In this document: in pieces, positions 45,606-55,848 of the stretch
Position numbering within the stretch: the stretch's first letter is position 1
Layout: each line of letters starts with the position of its first letter
Source of the DNA: Pseudoneobacillus sp042683745
GTDB taxonomy: Bacteria > Bacillota > Bacilli > Bacillales > Cytobacillaceae
Assembly: GCF_042683745.1 (NCBI RefSeq)
Contig: NZ_JBHUJX010000025.1
Span: 682,001-746,000, forward strand
DNA length: 64,000 nt
Direction: 5' to 3'
The notes under the pieces: generated by a model
Databases searched by the model: none
Seen by the model: only the letters and a program-made list of their open reading frames with translations
Told to the model about the DNA's origin: nothing
Translations under genes and position numbers: made by a program

Positions 45606-46013
45606 TTACAAGATCCCTGCTCCGATGACATAGGAAAGACCCACCGATATTACTAATGCAATAAAGCCGACAGCCCGATTATCTTTTTCAATCTCTTCAT
45701 CAATTCTAAATTTAGGAGTTAAAAATTCAAAAATAAAATAACCAATTAGCAATAGAATAAAGCCAAAAACACCCCAGCTTATGGCTGTTAAAATACTATC
45801 ATGCTGCATTATGGAGAATCGAAAAATATTTGCCACACCAAATATTTTCCCTCCTGTTGCCATAGCAACAGCAACATTACCATTTTTTATTTCATCCCAA
45901 TTTTTATATTTGGTTACTAGTTCAAATATCGCTAAAAACACGATCATACAAAGGATGACAACACTATAATTGGCAGCAGTACGGACAAATTCATTCTCCC
46001 AAAAATTACTCAT
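45606..46013 (-). CDS. yshE: DUF350 membrane protein YshE
   Basis: Function unknown. 135 aa with four hydrophobic segments typical of DUF350 (YSVVILCMIVFLAIFELV, VAVAMATGGKIFGVANIF, ISWGVFGFILLLIGYFIF, VGFIALVISVGLSYVIGA). It follows mutS2 by 13 bp as in B. subtilis. Confidence 0.85.
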   Translation of the reverse strand: MSNFWENEFVRTAANYSVVILCMIVFLAIFELVTKYKNWDEIKNGNVAVAMATGGKIFGVANIFRFSIMQHDSILTAISWGVFGFILLLIGYFIFEFLTPKFRIDEEIEKDNRAVGFIALVISVGLSYVIGAGIL

Positions 46014-46026
46014 AATGCGCCCTCCC

Positions 46027-48384
46027 TTATTTGAATTCGACGATGGTTACACCGATTCCACCTTCACCCGCATCACCAAATCGTGCTCTTTTAACTGAGC
46101 GATGGTTCTTCAAGTACTCTGTTACACCTTGGCGAAGAGCACCTGTTCCTTTACCATGTATGATTGATACTCGAGGGTATCCAGCTAATAAAGCATCGTC
46201 AATATACTTCTCTACTCTTAAAAGAGCATTTTCATAACGTTCACCGCGAAGATCCAGTTCCAAACTAACATGGAAGTCCTTACCCTTCACAACGGCAACT
46301 GGTTTAATCTCTTTCTGCTTTGGAGTACTAATGTATTCCATTTCCTTCTCATGAACCTTCATCTTTAGGATTCCTATTTGAACTTGCCATTCTTTATCCG
46401 CAGTTTGTTCAATAAGAGTGCCCTTTTGATCAAACTTTAGAACCTTTACTTCATCACCACTCGAGAAAGTATGAGCCTTTTTATTTACCTGAATATTTTT
46501 TGAAGCCTTTTTCACTTTTGGAGTAGCTTCCTCTAAGCGTTTTCTTGCTTCAATTAATTCATGCTCTTTCACTTCGGCATTTTTTTCGATTCTCAATTTA
46601 CGAAGCTCTTTAATAATATGTTCAGCTTCTGCTTTTGCTTTTTCCACTAAATCAGCTGCTTTTTCTTGTGCTTTTTCAAGCATCGAATCCTCTTGTTCAT
46701 AAAATTGAACCATCTGGTTTTGGAGATCTTTATGAAGCTTCTCAGCATTTTTCAAATAATCATTTGCTTCTTGTCGATCGTTTTCTGCTTCTCGCTTACT
46801 TTTTTCTAATGAGGCAATCATGTTTTCAATCTGATTCGTTTCTGTACTAATTTGGTTGCGTGCATTTTGAATGACATGATCACTTAATCCAAGGCGCTTG
46901 GAGATTTCGAACGCATTACTTCTTCCAGGAACGCCGAGTAGGAGTTTATAGGTTGGGCTTAGTGTTTCTACATCAAATTCAACACTCGCATTTACAACTC
47001 CTGTTCGGTTATATCCGTATGCTTTTAATTCTGGATAATGGGTAGTCGCAATGACCTTCGCACCACGATGATACACTTCATCTAATATTGAAATGGCTAA
47101 AGCTGCTCCCTCTTGCGGATCTGTTCCTGCTCCAAGCTCATCGAAGAGAACAAGACTATTGAAGTCAACTTTGTTAAGTATATCCACAATATTTACCATA
47201 TGAGAGGAGAATGTACTTAAACTTTGCTCGATCGATTGTTCATCTCCGATATCAGCATAAACATTATCAAACACGGCAACCTCTGAACCATCTAGGGCAG
47301 GGATTTGCATGCCAGCTTGTGCCATTAGGACGCAAAGTCCTACTGTTTTCAACGTAACCGTCTTACCTCCAGTATTTGGACCTGTAATGACGATTGTTGT
47401 ATAGTCTTTTCCTAATATTACATCATTAGCAACGACTTCTTCTTTAGGAATTAAAGGATGACGCGCTTTATACAATGTGATTCTACCATCTTGATTAATA
47501 AATGGTTTGGATGCTTTAATTTGATGAGCATATCTTGCTTTCGCAAACATAAAGTCTAATTCGCCTAATACATAGACAATTGTTAACAACTCTTGTTCAA
47601 ATTCAGCAACAAAGGCAGAAAGCTCCATTAAAATGCGTTCAATTTCAAGTTGCTCCTTCACCCTAATTTCTTGCAGTTGATTATTTAATTGTACAATCGC
47701 TTGAGGCTCTATAAATAACGTCTGACCTGATGAGCTCTGATCATGAACGATCCCGCCATAATTACCACGGTATTCCTGTTTAACTGGAATGACAAAGCGA
47801 TCATTTCGAATGGTAATAATCGCATCTGAAAGCATTTTTTGTGCATTCGACGAACGGATCATGCTTTCTAATTTTTCACGTACTCTTGATTCATTTGAAC
47901 GGAGCTGCTGTCTTAGAGCACGTAAAGTATCACTTGCACTATCCAAAACCTCTCCACTTTCATCGATGGCATTCTTAATTCTTTCTTCCAATTCTGCCAG
48001 CACAATGATTTTTCCCACATAGTGGGCTAATATCGGTAGTTCAACTTCGTCTGCTACCATATCCTCAATAAATCGTTTGATTTTTCTACTCACATGGACC
48101 GTACTTGCTACTTGGTTCAATTCATGTGGACTTAAAACACTACCTATTACAGATCGTTTGACATGAGAGTGAATATTATAAATTCCGGATAAAGGAACGT
48201 TTCCTTTTAGACGGAAAACCTTAGCTGCTTCGTCTGTTTCTTCTTGCCATTTCACCACTTCATCATAATTATTGGAAGGAATTAAATTCCTCACTTTTTC
48301 TTGTCCTAATGTGGATGAGACAAAATTTAATAATTGCTCCTTCACCTTCTCGAATTCTAAAACTTTGAGAACTCTTTGTTGCAT
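46027..48384 (-). CDS. mutS2: MutS2 (ribosome-rescue/anti-recombination ATPase)
   Basis: A MutS-like ATPase with a C-terminal Smr nuclease domain. MutS2 suppresses recombination in some species and splits collided ribosomes in B. subtilis. Walker A is ITGPNTGGKTVTLKT, Walker B LVLFDELGAGTDPQEGAA; a long coiled coil follows, and the Smr domain has LDLRGERYENAL and SIIHGKGTGALR. It lacks the MutS mismatch-recognition domain. The start is the ATG at 48384 (785 aa), after GAGGAGG. Confidence 0.96.
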   Translation of the reverse strand: MQQRVLKVLEFEKVKEQLLNFVSSTLGQEKVRNLIPSNNYDEVVKWQEETDEAAKVFRLKGNVPLSGIYNIHSHVKRSVIGSVLSPHELNQVASTVHVSRKIKRFIEDMVADEVELPILAHYVGKIIVLAELEERIKNAIDESGEVLDSASDTLRALRQQLRSNESRVREKLESMIRSSNAQKMLSDAIITIRNDRFVIPVKQEYRGNYGGIVHDQSSSGQTLFIEPQAIVQLNNQLQEIRVKEQLEIERILMELSAFVAEFEQELLTIVYVLGELDFMFAKARYAHQIKASKPFINQDGRITLYKARHPLIPKEEVVANDVILGKDYTTIVITGPNTGGKTVTLKTVGLCVLMAQAGMQIPALDGSEVAVFDNVYADIGDEQSIEQSLSTFSSHMVNIVDILNKVDFNSLVLFDELGAGTDPQEGAALAISILDEVYHRGAKVIATTHYPELKAYGYNRTGVVNASVEFDVETLSPTYKLLLGVPGRSNAFEISKRLGLSDHVIQNARNQISTETNQIENMIASLEKSKREAENDRQEANDYLKNAEKLHKDLQNQMVQFYEQEDSMLEKAQEKAADLVEKAKAEAEHIIKELRKLRIEKNAEVKEHELIEARKRLEEATPKVKKASKNIQVNKKAHTFSSGDEVKVLKFDQKGTLIEQTADKEWQVQIGILKMKVHEKEMEYISTPKQKEIKPVAVVKGKDFHVSLELDLRGERYENALLRVEKYIDDALLAGYPRVSIIHGKGTGALRQGVTEYLKNHRSVKRARFGDAGEGGIGVTIVEFK

Positions 48385-48404
48385 GGAGAAAACCTCCTCT
48401 TTAC

Positions 48405-50132
48405 TCATCTATTTCTTTTTTTATTTTTTAAAAACTTAAGTAGTTCTTCCTTATCATAAGCATTAAGGACAGTTTCTTTTTTAATCCAGCCTCTTTTTGC
48501 TGTTGAAACACCAATTTCCATTTGAGAAAGTGTTTCTTTAAAGTGAGCATCGGTATTAATAACGATTTTAACCCCTTCTGCTTGAGCTTTACTTACATTT
48601 TCAGCAGATAAATCTAACCGATTTGGATTTGCATTTAGCTCTAATACCGTATTTGTTTCTTTTGCCAATTCGATTAGCTGATCGATATCGATGGAATAGC
48701 CTTCTCTTTTACCGATCTTTCTTCCTGTAGGATGTGCGATAATATCAACATGAGCGTTTACTAGAGCATTTTTCAAACGACCCATGATTTTTTCTTGTGA
48801 TTGAGAAAAGGCTGAATGAATGGAGGCGATAACAATATCCATTTCTGCTAATAGATCGTCATCGTAATCAAGAGTTCCGTCTGGCAAAATATCCATCTCA
48901 ACTCCTGACAGAATAAGAATATCCTCATATTTTTCATTTAATTTCTTTATCTCAGCCTTCTGCTTTCTTAATCTTTCAGGGTCCAATCCACCTGCTACCT
49001 TTAAATATTGAGAATGGTCGGTGATCGCCATATATTGATATCCCTTTGCACGGCAAGCTTCGACCATCTCTTCGAGCGAATGGGCGCCATCACTCCACGT
49101 GGTGTGCATATGAAGATCACCTTTTATATCCATTAATGTAATAAGATCATATTTTTCGTTAAAATGTTCGACTTCACGCCCATCTTCTCTTAATTCAGGT
49201 GGAATAAATGGAAGTCCAAAATGTTGATAAAAGTCTTTCTCAGATGAAAAGGTAATGGTTTCCCCAGTTTCAATCTTTTCGACCCCATATTCACTTATTT
49301 TCTCGCCACGTTCCTTTGCAAGCTGCCTCATTCTTACATTATGATCCTTCGAGCCTGTAAAATGATGTAAGGTTGTTACAAATTGCTCTGGTTTAACGAG
49401 ACGAAAATCAACGGATACATCATATTCAAAATCAAGAATGACAGAAACCTTTGTATCGCCAGCTGCAATGATTTCTTTTATATTGAAAAGTTTAAGTAGC
49501 TGTTCTCGAACTTTTTCTACCTCATTTGTTGCAATAATATAGTCTAAATCTTTGATTGTTTCACGCATTCTTCTTAGACTGCCAGCACGTGAATATTTTT
49601 CGAGTCCGCTTATTTTTTTAAGTTCTTCCTCAATTGTATTAGCAATCGGAAGCATATAAGCAATTGGTAATCGTTCAGGTCTTGCCCCGACGTTTTCAAT
49701 TGCTTGAAGAATCTTCTCTTCCGTTTTTATTCCGAAACCAGAAAGTTCTTGAACCTTTTTGTTATGACATGCTTCTTTTAAGTCTACAATATTTTTAACT
49801 CCGAGCTCGGAGTATAGTTTTGCAATTTTCTTCCCACCTAAACCAGGTAGTTGGAGGAGGGGAATTAATCCTTTAGGGACTTCTTCCTTTAATTGCTGCA
49901 ATACAGTTGATTGACCTGTTTGAATATACTCCTCAATCACAGTTGCGGTACCTTTACCAATACTAGAGATAGTTGTAAAATCACTGATTTCGGATAAGTC
50001 ACGACCATCTGCATCTAATGCGGCTGCCGCCTTTCGAAAGGCAGAAATTTTAAAACTATTTTCACCCTTCAATTCCATATAAATAGAGATTGTTTCCAAT
50101 AATCGAATGACTTCTTTTTTGTTTAGCACCAT
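48405..50132 (-). CDS. polX: DNA polymerase/3'-5' exonuclease PolX
   Basis: A family X repair polymerase with a C-terminal PHP nuclease. The N-terminal half has helix-hairpin-helix segments (FTTISSIGKGTATVIEEYI, LLQLPGLGGKKIAKLYSEL) and the Pol beta-type palm (AGSLRRMRETIKDLDYIIAT). The PHP domain begins DLHMHTTWSDGAHSLEE and ends with NTDAH. 575 aa. Between cvpA and mutS2, as in B. subtilis. Confidence 0.95.
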   Translation of the reverse strand: MVLNKKEVIRLLETISIYMELKGENSFKISAFRKAAAALDADGRDLSEISDFTTISSIGKGTATVIEEYIQTGQSTVLQQLKEEVPKGLIPLLQLPGLGGKKIAKLYSELGVKNIVDLKEACHNKKVQELSGFGIKTEEKILQAIENVGARPERLPIAYMLPIANTIEEELKKISGLEKYSRAGSLRRMRETIKDLDYIIATNEVEKVREQLLKLFNIKEIIAAGDTKVSVILDFEYDVSVDFRLVKPEQFVTTLHHFTGSKDHNVRMRQLAKERGEKISEYGVEKIETGETITFSSEKDFYQHFGLPFIPPELREDGREVEHFNEKYDLITLMDIKGDLHMHTTWSDGAHSLEEMVEACRAKGYQYMAITDHSQYLKVAGGLDPERLRKQKAEIKKLNEKYEDILILSGVEMDILPDGTLDYDDDLLAEMDIVIASIHSAFSQSQEKIMGRLKNALVNAHVDIIAHPTGRKIGKREGYSIDIDQLIELAKETNTVLELNANPNRLDLSAENVSKAQAEGVKIVINTDAHFKETLSQMEIGVSTAKRGWIKKETVLNAYDKEELLKFLKNKKRNR

Positions 50133-50246
50133 TTCGATGAAACACCGCCTTTATCTTTTCATTATGCGATATTTTTCAATATATTAACTTGGGCTTGCGT
50201 TTAATAACAATTGATAGTGGTGGTATTTCTTCAAATAAGACATCAT

Positions 50247-50290
50247 ATTAAGAGACTGACCCTAAAGGAATATCCTTTTTGGCTCAGCCC
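50247..50290. repeat. Degenerate member of the CTGACCC palindrome family
   Basis: GACTGACCC (about 50254-50262) pairs at 7 of 9 positions with GGCTCAGCC (50280-50288) around an inner AAAGGA/TCCTTT stem. It overlaps the cvpA stop and shares the GACTGACCC core of the 32063 palindrome. It may also work as the cvpA terminator. Confidence 0.45.
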
Positions 50291-50832
50291 TTAGCAGCAA
50301 TATAGTCAAACCACATTTCTTTGATTTGTTTTGAAAGAATCGGTGTGTGATTGATGATTGCTTTTGCAATGGATGAATCCTTTAATGGTGCTTGAATGAA
50401 ATCTAATGGTAGAAGAGCAGCTATGTATAATAGTATTAGTAGAAGTAAGTAGACTTCAATAACTCCAAGTATGCCTCCAGCCCAAACATTCAATTGCTTT
50501 AAAATCGGTATATGTGCAATAAAATCCAGCATAGTACCGATAATTTGTAACAGAATTTTCACTGCAAAGAAAATGGCGGCATAGGCAATTGCACGATAGT
50601 ACGCTTCTTCAATATTGTTTCCATCAAAAATAAATTGTAACGGATTTTCGTTTCCTAAATTCGGGTATGGGACCCATAATGTTAATTTTGGGGCTAAGTC
50701 ATCATAATACATACTAGCAACGATAAACGCTACTATAAACCCAGTTAAATGGATTAACTGAAGGATGAAGCCCCTCTTTAAACCTACGAAAAAACCAATC
50801 AATAAAATGAAGAGAATGGCTATGTCTAGCAT
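50284..50832 (-). CDS. cvpA: CvpA-family membrane protein
   Basis: A four-span inner-membrane protein (yshB position) of the colicin V production family; its role in Bacillus is unknown. 182 aa with LFILLIGFFVGLKRGFILQL at the N-terminus and the conserved GGILGVIEVYLLLLIL helix. It begins seven bases after zapA. Confidence 0.88.
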   Translation of the reverse strand: MLDIAILFILLIGFFVGLKRGFILQLIHLTGFIVAFIVASMYYDDLAPKLTLWVPYPNLGNENPLQFIFDGNNIEEAYYRAIAYAAIFFAVKILLQIIGTMLDFIAHIPILKQLNVWAGGILGVIEVYLLLLILLYIAALLPLDFIQAPLKDSSIAKAIINHTPILSKQIKEMWFDYIAAKG

Positions 50833-50839
50833 CTATCAT

Positions 50840-51100
50840 TCATTCCTTTACACTATTTAATTCAGATTCTAGTGTTTCATATTTGTCTTTAAGTTTAACT
50901 AGATCATTCATTGCGTTTAGCGCCGTTAGGACAGCCAATTTACTGACATCAAGTGAAGGATTCTTCGAACCGATTTCACGCATTTTATCATCGACCATCG
51001 AGGCGACCAACCTAATATGACTAGTACTTTCTGTACCAACTATCGCATACTGCTGTCCATATATATCTACTGTTGTACGAATTTTTTGTGTTCCTGACAA
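50840..51100 (-). CDS. zapA: Cell division protein ZapA
   Basis: Promotes FtsZ bundling at the division ring. 86 aa: N-terminal VDIYGQQYAIVGTES, then LVASMVDDKMREI and a C-terminal coiled coil (LNAMNDLVKLKDKYETLESE). The start is TTG at 51100, after GGGGTGA. First gene of the zapA-cvpA-polX-mutS2 cluster. Confidence 0.93.
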   Translation of the reverse strand: MSGTQKIRTTVDIYGQQYAIVGTESTSHIRLVASMVDDKMREIGSKNPSLDVSKLAVLTALNAMNDLVKLKDKYETLESELNSVKE

Positions 51101-51186
51101 CGATCATTCACCCCTATTCTAAAGAATCCTAATCCATATCATACCATGAATAACAAATAGGTGAAAAGTGTAAGCATACAGACACC

Positions 51187-51241
51187 CTTTAACGAATTAA
51201 CGCGCTGGGGGTCTGACCCCCAGCGCGTTAATTTGTTAAAG
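51187..51241. repeat. Large palindrome with GGGGG-TCTGA-CCCCC core
   Basis: A 25-bp inverted repeat (51187-51211 and 51217-51241) around TCTGA with only one G-T-type mismatch. The GGGGG/CCCCC core is shared with 32063-32115 but the arms differ. It occupies the pheT-zapA gap, where B. subtilis has rnhC. Confidence 0.85.
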
Positions 51242-51249
51242 CGTTTTTA

Positions 51250-53664
51250 TTATCCTCTTAGTACGGCACCTGTTTTTTCTTCGAGTGCGTTTAGGACTTG
51301 TTGGTGTGCTTTTGTGATATCTTCGTCCGTTAAAGTACGCTCTGGATCAAAGTATTTTAATGAGAATGCGATGGATTTCTTGCCTGCTTCGAGGCGATCT
51401 CCTTCGTACAAATCAAAGATGCTTACTTCTTTTAGTAATACCCCACCGGCTTCTTCGATAACCGTTTTTAACGTGTGGGCTGATTTTTCTTGTTCTACAA
51501 CCAAAGCAATATCACGAGTAATCGACGGATATCTTGGAATGGATTGATATTTCAGCGGCTCGTTTACTGTTAATAGAACATCTTTTAGATTGATTTCACA
51601 TACATACGTATCTTTCAAATCTTTATCCTTTTGTACTTGAGGGTGAACTTGGCCAACAAAGCCAATACTTTTTCCTTCAAGGAATAATTCCGCTGTACGA
51701 CCTGGATGCATGCCCTCTATTTCATTTTGACGAAATTCTATTCTTTCTAACAGTCCAAGCTTCGAGAATAATCCTTCCAAAATTCCTTTTAATACATAGA
51801 AATCAACAGGCTTTTTCTCCCCTTGCCATAAATGTGAATGCCAAAGTCCTGTTAACGCAATCGCCAAATGCTCACGCTCTTCTGGTAATTCCTCTTTTCC
51901 ATTCGCTAAAAATACTGCACCCGTTTCATAAACGCCTGTACTTTCATTTTGTCTAGCAGCATTATATTTTAGGACATCTAGTAATTGAGGAACAATGCTT
52001 AAACGAAGTAAGCTACGGTCTTCACTCATTGGCATCGCCAAACGAATAGGCTCACTATTATTCAAAGAATATTGTTTGACCTTATCCTCGCTCGTTAAAG
52101 AATAAGTAACGGCTTGATAAAGACCTACACTTTCCAAATATTGGCGGACAATTCGACGTTTTAATTGATATTCTGTTAAAGCCCCAGGTGTTGAAGATCC
52201 AACAGGTAATGTCGTTGGAATTAAATCATAACCATATAGTCTCGCAACTTCTTCCACTAGATCCTCTTCAATCGTAATATCACCACGTCGAGTTGGTACT
52301 GTCACAGTGAAGGTTTCGTTATCTGTTTGCACTTCAAATTGTAACTTTGCAAAAATATTTTCTACCGCTAGAACATCCATATCGGTTCCGATGACACGAT
52401 TAATTTTTTCTAATGTTGTTGTTACTACTGCTGGTTTTATTTCAAGAGTATCTACTTCCACCGATCCTTCTAAAACTTCTCCACCTGCATATAGCTCCAT
52501 TAAATTAGCAGCTCGTTCTGCTGCAGCACGCACTCTATTTGGATCTACCCCTTTTTCAAAACGGGCACTTGCTTCACTTCTTAATCCGTGAGCTTTAGAA
52601 GCTTTTCGAACCGAACTTCCTTTAAAATAAGCAGATTCTAGTAGAATCGTTGTAGTGTCATTTGTCACCTCAGAGTTTGCCCCACCCATGACTCCCGCAA
52701 GAGCCACTGGAACTTGACCGTTTGTAATCACTAATTCATCACTAGCTAATGTTCTTTTCGCATCATCAAGTGTGACAATTTCTTCCCCTTCATGAGCAAG
52801 ACGGACTAAAACTTCTTTCGAACCAAGTCGATCATAATCAAAGGCATGTAGAGGTTGGCCGTATTCTAATAAAATATAATTGGTAATGTCGACAACATTA
52901 TTATGTGGACGAATTCCCGCTGCCATTAGGCGTGTTTGCATCCATAAAGGTGCAGGACCAATCTTAACATTTTTTATTACTTTTCCAACATACAATGGAT
53001 TCTCTTCTTTTGCTTCAACAGCAATTGAAATATAGTCAGAAGCTTTTTCTGAACCAGTTGTTAGATTCGCTTCTGGTAATTTCACTTCTCTTCCTAAAAT
53101 CGCAGCAACTTCATAAGCAACACCAAGCATGCTTAAGCAATCAGAGCGATTAGGAGTTAATCCAAGTTCAAGAACTTGATCATCACGATTTAATAATGCA
53201 AGTGCATCTGTACCAACTTTTGCATCATCAGAAAATACATAAATTCCTTCGGCAAATTCCTTCGGAGCTAATTTTCCTTCAATACCTAATTCTTGCAGAG
53301 AACAAATCATCCCATTCGATTCTTCTCCACGAAGCTTCGCACGTTTAATTTTAAAATCGCCTGGTAAGACAGCTCCAACGGTTGCAACGGCAACTTTTTG
53401 CCCCTTCGCTACATTTTTAGCTCCACAAATAATTTGAACAGGTGCTTCCTCGCCGATATCTACTAAACATTTACTTAATTTATCTGCATTCGGATGCTGT
53501 TCACGTTCTACGACATGACCAACTACTACTCCACTAATTCCTTTATTTAAAACTTCTACACCCTCTACTTCGATCCCGCTTTTTGTAATTTTTTCAGCGA
53601 GCTCAGTAGCAGAAATACCAGACAAATCAACATAATCTTGTAGCCATTTATAAGAAACGTACAT
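51250..53664 (-). CDS. pheT: Phenylalanine-tRNA ligase beta subunit
   Basis: With PheS charges tRNA-Phe; beta holds the editing and tRNA-binding domains. 804 aa: N-terminal EMAP-II-like tRNA-binding domain (GVVVGHVVEREQHPNADKLS), B3/B4 editing region, B5 domain (INRVIGTDMDVLAVENIF), and the C-terminal anticodon-binding fold (YPSITRDIALVVEQEKSAHT). It follows pheS by 20 bp. Confidence 0.98.
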   Translation of the reverse strand: MYVSYKWLQDYVDLSGISATELAEKITKSGIEVEGVEVLNKGISGVVVGHVVEREQHPNADKLSKCLVDIGEEAPVQIICGAKNVAKGQKVAVATVGAVLPGDFKIKRAKLRGEESNGMICSLQELGIEGKLAPKEFAEGIYVFSDDAKVGTDALALLNRDDQVLELGLTPNRSDCLSMLGVAYEVAAILGREVKLPEANLTTGSEKASDYISIAVEAKEENPLYVGKVIKNVKIGPAPLWMQTRLMAAGIRPHNNVVDITNYILLEYGQPLHAFDYDRLGSKEVLVRLAHEGEEIVTLDDAKRTLASDELVITNGQVPVALAGVMGGANSEVTNDTTTILLESAYFKGSSVRKASKAHGLRSEASARFEKGVDPNRVRAAAERAANLMELYAGGEVLEGSVEVDTLEIKPAVVTTTLEKINRVIGTDMDVLAVENIFAKLQFEVQTDNETFTVTVPTRRGDITIEEDLVEEVARLYGYDLIPTTLPVGSSTPGALTEYQLKRRIVRQYLESVGLYQAVTYSLTSEDKVKQYSLNNSEPIRLAMPMSEDRSLLRLSIVPQLLDVLKYNAARQNESTGVYETGAVFLANGKEELPEEREHLAIALTGLWHSHLWQGEKKPVDFYVLKGILEGLFSKLGLLERIEFRQNEIEGMHPGRTAELFLEGKSIGFVGQVHPQVQKDKDLKDTYVCEINLKDVLLTVNEPLKYQSIPRYPSITRDIALVVEQEKSAHTLKTVIEEAGGVLLKEVSIFDLYEGDRLEAGKKSIAFSLKYFDPERTLTDEDITKAHQQVLNALEEKTGAVLRG

Positions 53665-53684
53665 GAATTTAATCCTCCTAGTTT

Positions 53685-54722
53685 TTACTCGTGAATCTGA
53701 AATTGCTTTAAGAAACGAACATCATTTGTATAGAAATGGCGAATATCATCTACACCATATTTCAGCATTGCAATCCGTTCAGGTCCCATTCCAAATGCAA
53801 ATCCCGTATATTTCTTTGAATCGTAGCCAGCCATTTCAAGCACATTCGGATGAACCATCCCAGCCCCTAAAATTTCAATCCAACCTGTTCCTTTACATAC
53901 ACTACAGCCGCTGCCGCCACAAATTTTACAAGAGATATCTAATTCCACTGATGGCTCTGTAAACGGGAAAAAGCTTGGGCGTAAGCGAATGTTACGATCC
54001 TGGCCAAACATTTTTTTTACGAATACCTCTAATGTTCCTTTTAAATCACTCATACGGATGTTTTCACCAATGACTAAACCTTCAATTTGCATAAATTGAT
54101 GTGAATGTGTCGCATCATCATTATCACGACGATACACTTTACCTGGGCAAATAATTTTGATTGGACCTTTTGCTTCATTTTTTTCCATTGTTCTTGCTTG
54201 TACTGGTGATGTATGGGTACGTAATAGGATTTCTTCAGATATATAGAAGGAATCTTGCATATCCCTTGCAGGATGACCTTTTGGCAGATTAAGCGCCTCA
54301 AAGTTATAGTAATCCTTTTCTACTTCAGGACCTTCGGCAATGGAATAGCCCATTCCAATAAATAAGTCTTCAATTTCCTCGATAATTCTTGTTAATGGAT
54401 GATGATTCCCTTGTCTAACAGGTCTGCCTGGTAAGGTAACATCAATTTTTTCAGAAGCAAGTTTGGCGTTAATAACATCCGCTTCTAATTTACTTTGTTT
54501 TTCCTCAATTTTAGATGAAATGGCTTCGCGCACCTCATTCACGAGTGCACCCATTTTCGGTCTTTCTTCTTCAGATAATTTACCCATTCCACGTAAAACC
54601 TCAGTGATTGGTCCTTTTTTACCTAAATAAGCAACACGTACATCATTTAATTGCTTAAGGTCAGAAGCCGCATCAATTAAACGAATGGCTTCGGTTTGCA
54701 GTTCTTTTAAACGCTCTTGCAT
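53685..54722 (-). CDS. pheS: Phenylalanine-tRNA ligase alpha subunit
   Basis: The catalytic subunit. Class II synthetase with an N-terminal coiled coil (LQTEAIRLIDAASDLKQLND), motif 2 with CPGKVYRRDNDDATHSHQFM, and motif 3 with FGMGPERIAMLKYGVDDIR. Zinc-like cysteines lie in CKICGGSGCSVCKG. The start is the ATG at 54722 (345 aa), after AGGAGGAACAAAA; a frame to 54761 lacks an SD. Controlled by a Phe T-box. Confidence 0.98.
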   Translation of the reverse strand: MQERLKELQTEAIRLIDAASDLKQLNDVRVAYLGKKGPITEVLRGMGKLSEEERPKMGALVNEVREAISSKIEEKQSKLEADVINAKLASEKIDVTLPGRPVRQGNHHPLTRIIEEIEDLFIGMGYSIAEGPEVEKDYYNFEALNLPKGHPARDMQDSFYISEEILLRTHTSPVQARTMEKNEAKGPIKIICPGKVYRRDNDDATHSHQFMQIEGLVIGENIRMSDLKGTLEVFVKKMFGQDRNIRLRPSFFPFTEPSVELDISCKICGGSGCSVCKGTGWIEILGAGMVHPNVLEMAGYDSKKYTGFAFGMGPERIAMLKYGVDDIRHFYTNDVRFLKQFQIHE

Positions 54723-54768
54723 TTTTGTTCCTCCTTTAAATTTCGCATGATTTTTTTCCAATAAAAAA

Positions 54769-55030
54769 AACCTCTAATCCCTAAAAGGGACGAGGTTTAA
54801 TCGCGGTACCACCCTTATAAATGTACAACAATATGTATACATTCACTTCATTGAAGATAACGGCTTAGCCGATGCACCTTTACACTTTTTAAGTGGTCCC
54901 GGTGCCAACTCAGGAGGTGAACTTCACTTAGCCCTTTTCATAAAGATGCTTTCAGTCTATGGCATCTTCTCCCTAGAAGTTAGGTATTAGCTACTTTTCT
55001 CCGTCAACGTTTTTGTATCATGCAGTTTTG
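54769..55030 (-). promoter_or_regulatory. T-box leader of pheST (specifier UUC)
   Basis: T-box core at 54801-54814 (minus strand GGGTGGTACCGCGA), followed by a terminator hairpin (54769-54799) with a run of eight Ts. In Stem I, TTC (complement of 54919-54921) precedes ACCTCCTGAG, the specifier position for tRNA-Phe. The 5' limit is approximate. Confidence 0.93.
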
Positions 55031-55073
55031 CTGATTATTATATTATAAAATGCTCACAGTTTCAAATCTGTTC

Positions 55074-55826
55074 TTAAATATTTTTAAAATAATATAGTAA
55101 AATTCCTGCTGCTACAGATACATTTAACGATTCGCTTTTTCCAAAAATCGGAATATATAGGTTTTGATTGGTTGCCTTCAATATTTCTGCTTGAATTCCA
55201 TTTCCTTCATTTCCTACGATCAAAGCAAATGTGGATGTTGGTTTAACTTCTGTGTAGACCGTTCCATTCTCTAAGGCGGTGCCATAGAGTGGGATATCCG
55301 CTTTCTTTAATTTTTCAATCCATTCGAACAAATCGCCTCTAATGATTGGTAGGTGAAAGTGACTGCCTTGTGCAGATCTTAATACTTTTGAATTATAAAT
55401 ATCGACACTACCATTCCCTACGATGATGGCATCAATTCCAGCTGCATCTGCCGTTCGAATAATCGTGCCAAGATTACCTGGATCTTGAATTGAATCGAGG
55501 AGTAGATAAGTTCTTCCGTCAATCACCTCTTGATTAGGTTGGTTGCAGACTGCAAAAATCCCTTGTGAGGTTTCCGTTTCGGCTAATTCTTTAACAATCT
55601 CTTTATTTATTTGCGTCATGGGAGTTGATCCATAATTGATTCTTGCAGGAATTTCAACTTCCTCAGAAACGATGAGTTCTAATACAAGATTTTCAACTTT
55701 TAATGCTTCCTCTACAAGATGAAAGCCTTCAACTAAAAATGTTCCTGTATTTTCTCGTTCTTTTTTTGTATGTAACTTTTTCCATTGCTTCACTTGTGGA
55801 TTTTTCGAAGAGTGAATGTATTTCAT
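55074..55826 (-). CDS. ysgA: TrmH/SpoU-family RNA 2'-O-methyltransferase YsgA
   Basis: Predicted S-adenosylmethionine-dependent ribose methyltransferase of rRNA or tRNA. 250 aa: N-terminal substrate domain (KNPQVKQWKKLHTKKER), then the SPOUT motifs LLLDSIQDPGNLGTIIRTAD, LIVGNEGNGI and IPIFGKSESLNVSVAAGILL. Target nucleotide unknown. Located between the pheST leader and sspI as in B. subtilis. Confidence 0.92.
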   Translation of the reverse strand: MKYIHSSKNPQVKQWKKLHTKKERENTGTFLVEGFHLVEEALKVENLVLELIVSEEVEIPARINYGSTPMTQINKEIVKELAETETSQGIFAVCNQPNQEVIDGRTYLLLDSIQDPGNLGTIIRTADAAGIDAIIVGNGSVDIYNSKVLRSAQGSHFHLPIIRGDLFEWIEKLKKADIPLYGTALENGTVYTEVKPTSTFALIVGNEGNGIQAEILKATNQNLYIPIFGKSESLNVSVAAGILLYYFKNI

Positions 55827-55848
55827 TAGGTTCTCTCCTTTGCGTAAT

